Shown piece after piece: positions 1 through 7,503 of a DNA stretch of 64,000 nt. Below the pieces are notes generated by a model. That model did not search any database. It was not told where the DNA came from and saw only the letters and a program-made list of their open reading frames with translations. The DNA comes from Tabrizicola fusiformis (lineage in GTDB: Bacteria; Pseudomonadota; Alphaproteobacteria; Rhodobacterales; Rhodobacteraceae): NCBI RefSeq assembly GCF_013328815.1, contig NZ_JABUHN010000005.1:62001-126000 (forward strand), written 5' to 3'. The first letter of the stretch is position 1; every line of letters starts with the position of its first letter. Position numbers and translations under genes: made by a program.

Positions 1-583
1 GCAGATCCTTTTGATGGATGAGCCGCTTTCGGCGCTGGACAAATCGCTGCGCGAGGAAATGCAGATCGAAATCCGCGAGTTGCATGACAAGCTGCGGATC
101 ACCACGCTGTATGTGACCCATGACCAGCGCGAGGCGCTGACCATTGCCGACCGGATTGCGGTGATGGATCAGGGGCGGATCGTGCAGATCGACACGCCCG
201 AGGTGATCTATCGCCGTCCGCAGACCTCTTTCGTCGCCCGCTTCATCGGGGAGGCGGCGATCCTGCCGGTGGGGGCGCTTGCCCCCGCGGCGGTGGTGGG
301 CGCCTTGGCGGCGGGCAGGCCCCGGGCCGTGATCCGCAGCGAGGATTTCTGCCTGACCCCGCCCGGCGGCGATGCGGCACCTGTGCAAGTCTCCGGCAAG
401 GTGCAGAATCTGGTGTTTCAGGGCGATAGCTGGCTGATCCGGGTGCGGCTGGCGGATGGCACGGCGATTGACGTGCGCGCCCAGCGGCAGTTCAGCGATC
501 AGGTGGCACGGCTGGCGCCCGGGGCCGAAATTGCGCTTTGGCTGCCCGCCGACCGGCTGCATTTTCTGGCGGAGGAGGCATGA
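1..583 (+). CDS. Polyamine-type ABC transporter ATPase (5' end outside window)
   Basis: Only the C-terminal 193 residues are present; reading is open to the left edge. The visible part opens with the Walker B segment (QILLMDEPLSALD), with the D-loop straight after it, and then the H-loop (YVTHDQREALT) about 35 residues further on. The remaining 130 residues match the TOBE-like regulatory domain of PotA/CysA/MalK ATPases. The protein energises import through the two permeases encoded next, and its stop overlaps the next start as ATGA. Walker A and the signature motif lie off the window. The substrate cannot be read from the ATPase; the polyamine/small cation class is inferred from the permeases. 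Confidence 0.9.
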   Translation, partial: QILLMDEPLSALDKSLREEMQIEIRELHDKLRITTLYVTHDQREALTIADRIAVMDQGRIVQIDTPEVIYRRPQTSFVARFIGEAAILPVGALAPAAVVGALAAGRPRAVIRSEDFCLTPPGGDAAPVQVSGKVQNLVFQGDSWLIRVRLADGTAIDVRAQRQFSDQVARLAPGAEIALWLPADRLHFLAEEA

Positions 584-1482
584 GCGCGGCACTTCCCCTT
601 GGCGAAAACCAGACCGAACTTGCCCGCGACGCGCGGGTGGAGCGGGCTTTGGCCTTTGCGCTGGCACTGCCCTGCCTGATCGTGGTGGCGCTCTGTGTGC
701 TGATCCCCTGCGGCTGGCTGTTCTATCTGTCGGCCTTCGGCAATGACGGCAGCCTGAGCTGGGAGAATTACGAACGGGTGTCGTCGGGCGCGAGCTATGG
801 GCGGATATTTATCACCACGTTTGAAGTCAGCCTGCTGACCGTGCTGGCCTGCGTGGGGATCGGCGTGCCCTTCGCGGCCTTTGTCAACAGCCTGCCGCCG
901 CGGGTGGCGGGGCTGTTCGTGGCGGCGGTGCTGCTGCCGTTCTGGACCTCGCTTCTGGTACGGGCCTATGCGTGGCTGGTGCTGTTGCAGCGCAACGGGC
1001 TGATCAACACCGCGCTGATCGACATGGGGCTGACCGAGGCGCCGCTGGATCTGGCGTTCAACTGGTTTTCCACTGTGCTGGGCATGACCCATATCATGCT
1101 GCCCATCTTCATCCTGCCGGTGCTGGGCGCGATGCGTAACATTGACCCCGGCATGATACGGGCAGCGGCGAGCATGGGGGCAAGCTGGGGGCTGACGATG
1201 CGGCGGGTTTTCCTGCCGCTCGCGGCGCCGGGGATCATCGCGGGGGCGATCCTCGTCTTTGTGATGAGCCTTGGTTTCTATGTCACCCCGGCCATTCTGG
1301 GCGGCGGCAATGTGCAGGTGATCTCGATGCGGATTGCGCGGAGCCTGTCAAACTTCTCCAACTGGGGCGCGGCGAGTGCGCTGGGCGTGCTGTTGCTGCT
1401 GTTCACCGGAGCCTTGCTGGCGCTGGGGCTGATGGCGCAGCGGCTGATCCTTGGCGCGCGGAAAGGGCAGGACCATGCTTGA
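580..1482 (+). CDS. ABC transporter permease, PotB type
   Basis: A 300-residue inner-membrane permease. A cytoplasmic N-terminus is followed by about six hydrophobic segments (first near residues 25-50) and, at about residues 200-225, the EAA loop (AASMGASWGLTMRRVFLPLA), which docks on the ATPase. Size and motif fit the PotB branch of spermidine/putrescine-type importers. The ATG at 580 overlaps the ATPase stop by four bases and has GGAGG just upstream inside the ATPase gene. An in-frame upstream start at 538 was rejected because it would overlap the ATPase deeply. Role as the first permease of the importer is secure; substrate is unknown. Confidence 0.93.
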   Translation: MSAALPLGENQTELARDARVERALAFALALPCLIVVALCVLIPCGWLFYLSAFGNDGSLSWENYERVSSGASYGRIFITTFEVSLLTVLACVGIGVPFAAFVNSLPPRVAGLFVAAVLLPFWTSLLVRAYAWLVLLQRNGLINTALIDMGLTEAPLDLAFNWFSTVLGMTHIMLPIFILPVLGAMRNIDPGMIRAAASMGASWGLTMRRVFLPLAAPGIIAGAILVFVMSLGFYVTPAILGGGNVQVISMRIARSLSNFSNWGAASALGVLLLLFTGALLALGLMAQRLILGARKGQDHA

Positions 1483-2269
1483 CGGATTTCAGCACAGCCC
1501 CCTGATGACCGGGCTTAAATGGGGGCTGGCCCTGCTCTTGGTGGCGTTTCTGGCGGCGCCGTCCTTTATCGTGGTGCCAATGTCGTTTTCGGCGGGCGAG
1601 TTCCTGCAATTCCCGCCGCAGGAGTATTCGCTGCGCTGGTATCGCAACTTTGCCGGGTCGATCACCTGGACCAGTGCGGCACGCGCCTCGGCCATTGCGG
1701 CGGTGCTGACGACGCTGATTGCGGTGCCGATCGGGGTGCTGGCTGCCTACGGGGTGATGCAGCTCGGCCGGCGGATGCGGATGCTGGTGGGCGGGCTGAT
1801 CGTGCTGCCGGCGGTGATCCCGGCGATCCTGATTGCGGTCGGCATGTTCTTTGTGTTGGCGCGGGCGGGGATGCTGGGCACCATGGCGGGGCTGGTGCTG
1901 GGCCATGTGGCGCTGGCCATTCCGGTGGTCTTTGTGGTGATGACGGCGGCCTTCAGCCAGTTCGACTTTGCTCAGGAAAAGGCGGCGCGCAGTCTGGGCG
2001 CCAGCGGGGTGCAGGTCTGGGCGCGGGTGGTCATTCCGCAGTTGCGCGGGTCGATCATGGCCTCGGCCCTGCTGGCCTTTGTCACCTCGCTGGATGAGGT
2101 GGTGCTGTCGATGTTCGTCTCGGGCGGTGACAATGCGACGCTGCCCAAGGTGATGTTTGCGTCGCTGCGCGACCAGATTGACCCGACGATTGCAGTGGTC
2201 TCGACGGTGATGCTGGCGGTGGCGACGCTGGCGGTGGTGGTGATGGTGCGGCGGGGCGCGGTGCGCTAG
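1475..2269 (+). CDS. ABC transporter permease, PotC type
   Basis: A 264-residue partner permease with about six membrane segments and the EAA loop KAARSLGASGVQVWARVVIP at about residues 170-190. The start at 1475 overlaps the previous stop by eight bases, normal for translationally coupled permeases. Together with the two preceding genes it completes an ATPase-permease-permease set. The solute-binding protein gene is not in the visible part and should lie left of the window. The stop runs four bases into the convergent RidA-like gene, so there is no room for a terminator between them. Confidence 0.93.
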   Translation: MLDGFQHSPLMTGLKWGLALLLVAFLAAPSFIVVPMSFSAGEFLQFPPQEYSLRWYRNFAGSITWTSAARASAIAAVLTTLIAVPIGVLAAYGVMQLGRRMRMLVGGLIVLPAVIPAILIAVGMFFVLARAGMLGTMAGLVLGHVALAIPVVFVVMTAAFSQFDFAQEKAARSLGASGVQVWARVVIPQLRGSIMASALLAFVTSLDEVVLSMFVSGGDNATLPKVMFASLRDQIDPTIAVVSTVMLAVATLAVVVMVRRGAVR

Positions 2270-2751
2270 GCGGGCCGCAGCCGGAACACCCCCTCGATCT
2301 GAATGGGCGCGCCGAAGGGCAGCGCCGGGGCCGCCAGCGCAAGACGCGCATGGCGGCCCGTTTCGGTGCCGAGAATGGTGCAGATCAGGTCCGATGCCGG
2401 GTCGATCACCCGGGGGTGGTCGTGGAAATCCGCGGTGCAGGCCAGCGTGCAGGTCAGCCGGACACAGGCCGATACCCGGTCCAGATCGCCGTCGCAGGCA
2501 TCGCGGACCATGGCCAGCAGGTTCAGCGCCGCGGCCCGCGCCGCGGCCCGCCCCTGATCAACCGAAACCGCGCGGCCAAGCTGCCCAGGGTACAGGATTT
2601 CGCCCGCGTTCCAGGGCAGCGCGCCCGAGGTGTAAAGCCAGCCATCGACCAGCCGTGTCGCGCTGTAATGGCCGGCGGGGCGCGGTGCGGAGGGCAGGGT
2701 CAGCCCGCTCTGGCGCAGATTGGCTTCGGCTTGGGGTGCATGGTCCGGCAT
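2266..2751 (-). CDS. RidA/YjgF family protein
   Basis: A 161-residue protein with the RidA/YjgF/Rid fold: a DFHDHPRVIDPASDLI segment (about 110-125), then a conserved arginine in HARLALAAPALPFGAPIQIEG, the region that binds the carboxylate of imine/enamine intermediates in RidA proteins. RidA members hydrolyse reactive 2-aminoacrylate and related imines; others act on pathway-specific substrates. The N-terminal extension is longer than in the roughly 130-residue classical RidA. The start has a good ribosome site (AAGAGGAG, seven bases upstream). It is divergent from the IclR gene and convergent with the importer, suggesting a role in catabolism of the imported amine, which is inference. Confidence 0.85.
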   Translation of the reverse strand: MPDHAPQAEANLRQSGLTLPSAPRPAGHYSATRLVDGWLYTSGALPWNAGEILYPGQLGRAVSVDQGRAAARAAALNLLAMVRDACDGDLDRVSACVRLTCTLACTADFHDHPRVIDPASDLICTILGTETGRHARLALAAPALPFGAPIQIEGVFRLRPA

Positions 2752-2811
2752 GGCGGCTCCTCTTGGGCGGGCCGGACGGGGAGATTTGACCCCCGCCCGG
2801 AAAACTGCTAT

Positions 2812-2835
2812 TTCGTTGAGGAATGATCAAACGAA
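2812..2835. promoter_or_regulatory. Inverted repeat around the IclR start codon
   Basis: TTCGTT (2812-2817) and AACGAA (2830-2835) are perfect inverted six-base arms, 12 bases apart, lying exactly over the first codons of the IclR-family gene in the RidA/IclR intergenic region. Position and symmetry suggest an autoregulatory operator. No experimental support is visible. Confidence 0.4.
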
Positions 2836-3644
2836 TGGGTGACGTGATGGATGTGCAGGTGCCGGGAAATGACGGGGAAGCGCCGGCAGGCCATATCCAG
2901 AGTCTGGACAAGGGCCTGCGTATTCTGGGCGAGTTCATTGAATCGCCCGCGCCCCTGAAGCTGGCCGATATCTTCCGCAAGTTCGACATCGACCGCGCTT
3001 CGGCCTTCCGCTTTCTGCAAACGCTGGAATTTCGCGGCTTTCTGCGCAAAGACCCGGTGACCAAGGAATATGATGTCGGCGGGCGGATGTATTACTGGGC
3101 CGCCCGGCTGCGTGAGAAGACCAAGCTGATCGACGCCTTCCATGACCAGTTGCAGCGGCTGGCCGGGGTGACGCAGCAGACGGCGCATCTTGGCCTCTTC
3201 GTCAATGGCCGGGTGTTGCTGGCGGATTTCGCGCAGTCGGATTCGCTGATCTCGATCCGCCATGCCATCGGCGTGCTGGAGCCGCTGCACAGCTCGGCGG
3301 TGGGTAAGGCGATTCTGGCCTTTCTGCCGCCGGACCGTCAGGAAAAGCTGATCTCGGAGCTGACCTTCACCCGCTTCACCGACAACACCATCACCGATGC
3401 CGATACGCTGCGTGCCGAAATGGCGCTGACGCGGCAGCGCGGCTATGCGACGGATGTGAACGAAACGCATGAGGGGCTGACCTGTGTTGCTCGGCCCTTG
3501 TTCGACGCGATCGGGCAGCCCACCGCCTCGATCGGCATTACCAGCGTGACCGCGCTGATGAATGCCGTGCCGGGGCGGATGGAGTTTCTGATCCGCTCGG
3601 TTCTGGAGCTGGATACCCGCATCATCGCGCAGGATGAGCTTTAG
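2823..3644 (+). CDS. IclR-family transcriptional regulator
   Basis: A 273-residue regulator. Residues about 22-80 hold the winged helix-turn-helix (SLDKGLRILGEFIE...LKLADIFRKFDIDRASAFRFLQTLE), followed by the IclR effector-binding domain to the C-terminus (LEPLHSSAVGKAILAFLP; a typical GHEGLTCVA-like stretch reads THEGLTCVARPLFD). IclR proteins sense small catabolic metabolites. ATG at 2823 is used here, but ATG at 2835 and 2847 are in frame; GAGGA at 2818-2822 is too close to 2823 and better spaced for 2835. Divergent from RidA, near the importer and the VOC/ThuA pair, all plausible targets. Confidence 0.92.
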   Translation: MIKRMGDVMDVQVPGNDGEAPAGHIQSLDKGLRILGEFIESPAPLKLADIFRKFDIDRASAFRFLQTLEFRGFLRKDPVTKEYDVGGRMYYWAARLREKTKLIDAFHDQLQRLAGVTQQTAHLGLFVNGRVLLADFAQSDSLISIRHAIGVLEPLHSSAVGKAILAFLPPDRQEKLISELTFTRFTDNTITDADTLRAEMALTRQRGYATDVNETHEGLTCVARPLFDAIGQPTASIGITSVTALMNAVPGRMEFLIRSVLELDTRIIAQDEL

Positions 3645-3647
3645 GGC

Positions 3648-4157
3648 CTAGCGGCCCATGTGCAGCCCACCCGGCAAAAAGAGCGTGGCGGCCAGATGCT
3701 CGGCCGCCTGCGGCTGATCTTCGTCCAGACGGCGGGGGGCGGGGCTGAACTGCGACAGGTCCAGCGCGCTGGGCGCATCGGGGCAGTCGATTTCAAACAG
3801 ATTGCCTGACGGGTCGCGGGCGAACATCTGCAATTCCCCCGAGGGGAGCAGCCAGAGGTCGGCATAGCGGGTGCCCTCCTCGAACGCGCCGCGGGCCTTG
3901 AGCGCTCGGTATGCGGCGGCAAAATCGCTGACCGAGACGGCGAAATGCTGATAGGTCTGCACATCGGATTCAGGCCCGACCTGTTGCAGATGCAATTGCA
4001 ACTCCCCCAGGGCCAGCCAGCAGACCGGAAAGCCGAAATTCGGCGCGGGCAGGCGGCGGCAGCCCAGAACCTCCTGAAAGAAGGCCGCGGATTCTTCAAG
4101 GTCGCGGGCCGGGATGCTGACATGGTTCAGGCGGGCACGTTGCGGTTGGGTGGACAT
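3648..4157 (-). CDS. VOC (glyoxalase/dioxygenase) superfamily protein
   Basis: A 169-residue protein of the vicinal-oxygen-chelate fold, with paired beta-alpha-beta modules: RLNHVSIPARDLEESAAFFQEVLGCR at the N-terminus and the second half around YQHFAVSVSDFAAAYRAL, ending in FARDPSGNLFEID, the usual C-terminal metal-ligand region. Candidate ligands are H13 (NHVS), H in QHFAV and E in FEID. The start has an AAGGAG ribosome site. It is transcribed divergently from the ThuA-like gene across a 90-base region with two palindromes. Substrate is not predictable; dioxygenase or lyase roles are both possible. Confidence 0.85.
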   Translation of the reverse strand: MSTQPQRARLNHVSIPARDLEESAAFFQEVLGCRRLPAPNFGFPVCWLALGELQLHLQQVGPESDVQTYQHFAVSVSDFAAAYRALKARGAFEEGTRYADLWLLPSGELQMFARDPSGNLFEIDCPDAPSALDLSQFSPAPRRLDEDQPQAAEHLAATLFLPGGLHMGR

Positions 4158-4203
4158 GGCAAACTCCTTGTGGGTGGCGCGTGGCCTTGCATGATCATTT
4201 AAA

Positions 4204-4230
4204 ACAACATATGTTGTGTTGAAGTCAACA
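4204..4230. promoter_or_regulatory. Two adjacent palindromes between VOC and ThuA genes
   Basis: A perfect 14-base palindrome (ACAACATATGTTGT, 4204-4217) is followed by a second dyad, TGTTGA-AG-TCAACA (4217-4230), with centres 13 bases apart. They lie in the AT-rich divergent promoter region, immediately before the ATG at 4246. This looks like a tandem operator for one or two dimeric repressors; the nearby IclR protein is a candidate but unproven. Confidence 0.5.
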
Positions 4231-4245
4231 ATATTTGAGGCTGCG

Positions 4246-4887
4246 ATGAAGCGCGCATTGATCGTCTCGGGCGGATATGCCCCGCATCAGCCGGAAGCCT
4301 GCGGTGAAATCCTGCGCGGGCTGCTTGAGGCCGAGGGCATGACGGTGCGGCATCGCCTGACGCTGGATGCCTATGATGACGAGGATTTGGCGGGTTATGA
4401 CCTCATCGTGCCGAACTGGACGGTGGGCGAGATTTCGGTGCCGACCGCCAAGCGGATCTGGGCAGCGGTCGCGGGCGGCGTGGGTCTTGGCGGCTTTCAC
4501 GGCGGCATGATCGACGCCTTCCGCAACAGTGATCGCTTCCGCTTTATCGCGGGCGGCAGCTATGTGGCCGAGCCGGGGGCGATCTGCCGCTACAGGGTGA
4601 CGATTGCCGCAGGGGGCGATCCGATCACCGAGGGGATCGGCGACTTCGACTATCGGTCGGAGCAGTATTACATGCATATGGACCCGGCGGTCACGGTTCT
4701 GGCCACGACCCGTTTCACCGCCGCGCCCTATCCGTGGCTGGAAGGGGTGGCGATGCCGGTGGTCTGGAAAAAGCCCTTCGGTCTGGGCCGGGTTTTTGTC
4801 AGTGCGCTGGGCCACGGGCCGCAGGAATTCGATCATCCCCAGATGCGCAGGATCCTGCTGCGCGGCTTGCTCTGGGCCTGCCGGTGA
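4246..4887 (+). CDS. ThuA-like protein
   Basis: A 213-residue protein with the ThuA fold, related to class I glutamine amidotransferases. It begins with ALIVSGGYAPHQPEACGEILRG, has YDLIVPNWTVGEI at about 60-72, GGFHGGMIDAF at about 85-95, and YYMHMDPAVTVL and VVWKKPFGLGRVFVSALGHG further on, all typical of ThuA/trehalose-utilisation proteins. The FHGG motif replaces the usual nucleophile-elbow cysteine, so amidotransferase activity is unlikely. ATG at 4246 is preferred over the TTG-type start at 4216, which would fall in the operator. ThuA proteins are linked to sugar metabolism, but the exact reaction is generally unknown. Confidence 0.85.
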   Translation: MKRALIVSGGYAPHQPEACGEILRGLLEAEGMTVRHRLTLDAYDDEDLAGYDLIVPNWTVGEISVPTAKRIWAAVAGGVGLGGFHGGMIDAFRNSDRFRFIAGGSYVAEPGAICRYRVTIAAGGDPITEGIGDFDYRSEQYYMHMDPAVTVLATTRFTAAPYPWLEGVAMPVVWKKPFGLGRVFVSALGHGPQEFDHPQMRRILLRGLLWACR

Positions 4888-5189
4888 CGGTCACCATTGG
4901 CAGGGGCTTTCGCCGCCTCGCGGCATGATTCTATCGGATTTCCGCCATGCATGGATGAAATCCGACTCTCCGTCTCTCAGTGCCGACCGCTGCACCGCAG
5001 CAAAATCCGTGATGATTCTTTCCGCGGATGCCGTTCTGGGCAGCAAATGCGGCGCAAAAAGCCCGATCCTGACGCTTTGTCCATGTGAACGATTCAAGAC
5101 AGACAGCGGCATTGCCTTGACCTTCGGCATCCGCTTAAGTCTGCACCAAGGGCAGCGATCAACGACTGCCGCAACACAGGGAGAACGGC
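4888..5189. other. 302-base intergenic region with a strong palindrome
   Basis: No credible gene is visible here. The region holds the 32-base near-palindrome listed separately at 4934-4965, a weaker ATCCG/CGGAT pair near 5020-5040, and AGGGAG just before the GTG start at 5190. TTGACC at 5117-5122 could be a -35 element but no good -10 follows. I searched it for riboswitch-like motifs, including guanidine aptamers because of the downstream agmatinase, and recognised none. Confidence 0.5.
4934..4965. repeat. 32-base near-perfect palindrome
   Basis: Arms TCGGATTTC (4934-4942) and GAAATCCGA (4957-4965) flank an inner palindrome CCATGCATGG (4945-4954). All share one centre at 4949.5, leaving only two mismatched base pairs out of sixteen. 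It is not followed by a T-run on either strand, so a simple intrinsic terminator is unlikely; an operator or RNA-stability hairpin upstream of the importer operon fits better. Confidence 0.55.
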
Positions 5190-6293
5190 GTGGCATCAAC
5201 GGGCCAGGACGACGCATTCGTCGCCTTCGAGCATGTTCAGAAAAGCTATGACGGCGTTTCGCTGGTCGTGAAGGATCTGAACCTGACCATCGGCAAGGGC
5301 GAGTTCCTGACGATGCTGGGGCCATCCGGATCGGGCAAGACCACCTGCCTGATGATGCTGGCCGGGTTCGAGACCGCCACCAATGGCGAGATCCGGCTGG
5401 ACGGCCGCCCGATCAATCAGGTGCCGCCGCACAAACGCGGCATCGGCATGGTGTTTCAGAATTATGCCCTATTCCCCCACATGACCGTGGGCGAGAATCT
5501 GGCCTTCCCGCTGGAAGTGCGCGGCATGGGCAAGTCCGAGCGCGAGGCCAAGATCAAGCGCGCGCTGGACATGGTGCAGATGTATTCCTTCATCAACCGC
5601 CGCCCCGCGCAGCTTTCGGGCGGCCAGCAGCAGCGTATCGCGCTGGCCCGGGCGCTGGTGTTCGATCCCTCGCTGGTGCTGATGGATGAACCGCTTGGCG
5701 CGCTGGACAAGCAGCTGCGCGAACATATGCAGTTTGAAATCAAGCACCTGCACGAAAATCTGGGCATCACGGTGGTTTATGTGACCCATGATCAGGGCGA
5801 AGCCTTGACCATGTCCGACCGGGTTGCGGTGTTCAACGATGGCCGCATCCAGCAGCTTGCCCCGCCCGCCGACCTGTATGAGCGGCCCGACAACAGCTTT
5901 GTCGCGCAGTTCATCGGCGAAAACAACAAGCTGCCCGGCGTGGTCGAAGAGCTTTCGGGCGACAAGGCGCTGGTGCGTCTGGCCACGGGCGAGCTGATTG
6001 ACGCCACCCCGGTCAACATCCGCGAGAAGGGCCAGAAGACGCTGGTCTCGATCCGCCCCGAGCGGGTGGAGTTCAAGCCCGAGATGATGCCTGCGGGCAT
6101 TCATACCATCGACGCGGAAGTCGTCGAGATCATCTACATGGGCGATATCCTTCGGGTCGTGCTGAAAGTGGCAGGATCGAGCGATTTCGTGATGAAGATG
6201 CGAAATACCCTTGGCCAGACCCGGCTGGCTCAGGGACAGAAGATCAAGGTGGGCTGGCATCCCCAGGACGCCCGCGCACTCGATCCCATGTAA
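5190..6293 (+). CDS. potA: Spermidine/putrescine-type ABC transporter ATPase
   Basis: A 367-residue ATPase with all expected motifs: Walker A GPSGSGKTT (about 45-52), Q-loop FQNYALFPHM, signature LSGGQQQR, Walker B LVLMDEPLGALD, H-loop YVTHDQGEA, then a TOBE domain with SIRPERVEF. This is the PotA/PotG subgroup. It starts at GTG 5190, chosen because AGGGAG lies seven bases upstream and the protein then has standard length. First gene of an ATPase-binding protein-permease-permease-ureohydrolase operon. Substrate class is inferred from the operon, not from the ATPase. Confidence 0.93.
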   Translation: MASTGQDDAFVAFEHVQKSYDGVSLVVKDLNLTIGKGEFLTMLGPSGSGKTTCLMMLAGFETATNGEIRLDGRPINQVPPHKRGIGMVFQNYALFPHMTVGENLAFPLEVRGMGKSEREAKIKRALDMVQMYSFINRRPAQLSGGQQQRIALARALVFDPSLVLMDEPLGALDKQLREHMQFEIKHLHENLGITVVYVTHDQGEALTMSDRVAVFNDGRIQQLAPPADLYERPDNSFVAQFIGENNKLPGVVEELSGDKALVRLATGELIDATPVNIREKGQKTLVSIRPERVEFKPEMMPAGIHTIDAEVVEIIYMGDILRVVLKVAGSSDFVMKMRNTLGQTRLAQGQKIKVGWHPQDARALDPM

Positions 6294-6308
6294 GACCCCG
6301 CAAAGGGG

Positions 6309-6331
6309 CCGCCCGTTCTGCAGAAGGGCGG
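6309..6331 (+). promoter_or_regulatory. Hairpin between ATPase and binding-protein genes
   Basis: CCGCCC (6309-6314) pairs with GGGCGG (6326-6331) around an inner TTCTGCAGAA palindrome, with one bulged G. It lies 35 bases before the binding-protein start and may protect the more abundant downstream transcript or attenuate; the function is inferred. Confidence 0.4.
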
Positions 6332-6366
6332 CGGAAGACCGGAACAACCAAAACAGGGAGCCTATA

Positions 6367-7434
6367 ATGAAGAAACTTCTCGTTCTTTCTACCGCGCTTG
6401 CGACCATGGGCTTTTCCGCCCAGGCCGACGTGACGGTGATGTCGTGGGGCGGCGCCTATGGCGAGGCCCAGACCGAAGCCTTCGTCAAACCGTTCATGGC
6501 CGCGACCGGCATCAAGACCACGATGACCGACAGCGACAACCCCGCTCCGGCGATCAAGGCAATGGTCGAAGCTGGCAACGTCACGGTTGATGTCGCCTCG
6601 GTCGAATATGCCGACGGTATCCGTCTGTGCGACGAAGGTGTGCTGGAGCCGATCGACATCGCCTCGCTGCCCGCCGGTGCCGATGGCACCCCGGCGGCGG
6701 ATGACTTCCTGCCCGGCGCCGTGACCGAATGCGCTGTCTCGACCGATATCTGGTCGAACGTCTTTGCCTATGACACCACCAAGTTCCCCGAGGGTCCGAC
6801 CAAGGTTGCCGACTTCTTCGATCTTGAAAAGTTCCCCGGCAAGCGCGGCCTGAGGAAGGGCGCCAAGGCGGTTCTGGAACTGGCCCTGCTGGGTGACGGC
6901 GTTCCGGCTGCGGAAGTTTACGCCGTGCTTTCGACGCCCGAGGGTGTGGACCGCGCCTTTGCCAAGCTCGACACCATCAAGGCTGATGTTGTCTGGTGGG
7001 AAGCCGGTTCGCAGGCTCCGCAGCTGCTGGCCGACGGCGAAGTTGCCATGACCACCGCCTATAATGGCCGTATCTTTGCGGCGGCGATGAACGAAGGCAA
7101 ACCCTTCCAGATCGTCTGGGACGGCCAGATCTATGAAAACGAAATGTTCGTCGTGCCGAAGGGCGCCCCGAACAAGGAAGAAGCGATGCAGTTCGTCGCT
7201 TTCGCCACCTCGACCGAAGGGCTGCGCGCCTCGGCGCAGCAGATCTCTTATGGCCCGGCGCGCAAATCGTCGATGGCGACCGAGATCATCTTCAAGGACG
7301 GCAAGACCGTGATGGCGCCGCATCTGCCGACCGCGCCGGAAAACATGGGCAACGCTCTGGAAACCTCGTCCGACTTCTGGGTCGATCATGACGCGGAACT
7401 GAACGAGCGCTTCCAGGCTTGGCTGTCGCAGTAA
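6367..7434 (+). CDS. Periplasmic solute-binding protein, PotD-like
   Basis: A 355-residue secreted protein. The first 21 residues are a signal peptide (MKKLLVLSTALATMGFSAQA, cleavage likely after AQA). The mature part begins DVTVMSWGGAYGEAQ and belongs to extracellular solute-binding family 1 (PotD/SpuD-like), including DVASVEYADGIRLCDEGVLEPID and NVFAYDTTKFP. It captures the substrate for the permeases that follow. ATG 6367 was chosen because it gives the signal peptide and has AGGGAG upstream; the reading frame is open further upstream without meaning. Whether the ligand is a polyamine, agmatine or another guanidino compound cannot be read directly. Confidence 0.92.
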   Translation: MKKLLVLSTALATMGFSAQADVTVMSWGGAYGEAQTEAFVKPFMAATGIKTTMTDSDNPAPAIKAMVEAGNVTVDVASVEYADGIRLCDEGVLEPIDIASLPAGADGTPAADDFLPGAVTECAVSTDIWSNVFAYDTTKFPEGPTKVADFFDLEKFPGKRGLRKGAKAVLELALLGDGVPAAEVYAVLSTPEGVDRAFAKLDTIKADVVWWEAGSQAPQLLADGEVAMTTAYNGRIFAAAMNEGKPFQIVWDGQIYENEMFVVPKGAPNKEEAMQFVAFATSTEGLRASAQQISYGPARKSSMATEIIFKDGKTVMAPHLPTAPENMGNALETSSDFWVDHDAELNERFQAWLSQ

Positions 7435-7452
7435 TCGGGCTTTGACCGATCA

Positions 7453-7481
7453 CCGGGCGCGGGGGATATCCCTGCGCCCGG
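7453..7481 (+). promoter_or_regulatory. Stem-loop between binding protein and permease genes
   Basis: CCGGGCGC (7453-7460) and GCGCCCGG (7474-7481) form a perfect eight-pair GC stem with an inner GGGATATCCC. It sits 19 bases after the binding-protein stop. Such hairpins commonly give higher binding-protein than permease expression by blocking 3' decay; no T-run follows, so full termination is not expected. Confidence 0.55.
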
Positions 7482-7503
7482 ACTTCAAAAAGAGGGATGA
7501 GGG

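Noticed and set aside
5190-6293. Guanidine riboswitch upstream of the ABC-agmatinase operon
   Set aside because: I looked for the three guanidine aptamer types before 5190 and found no recognisable core motif.
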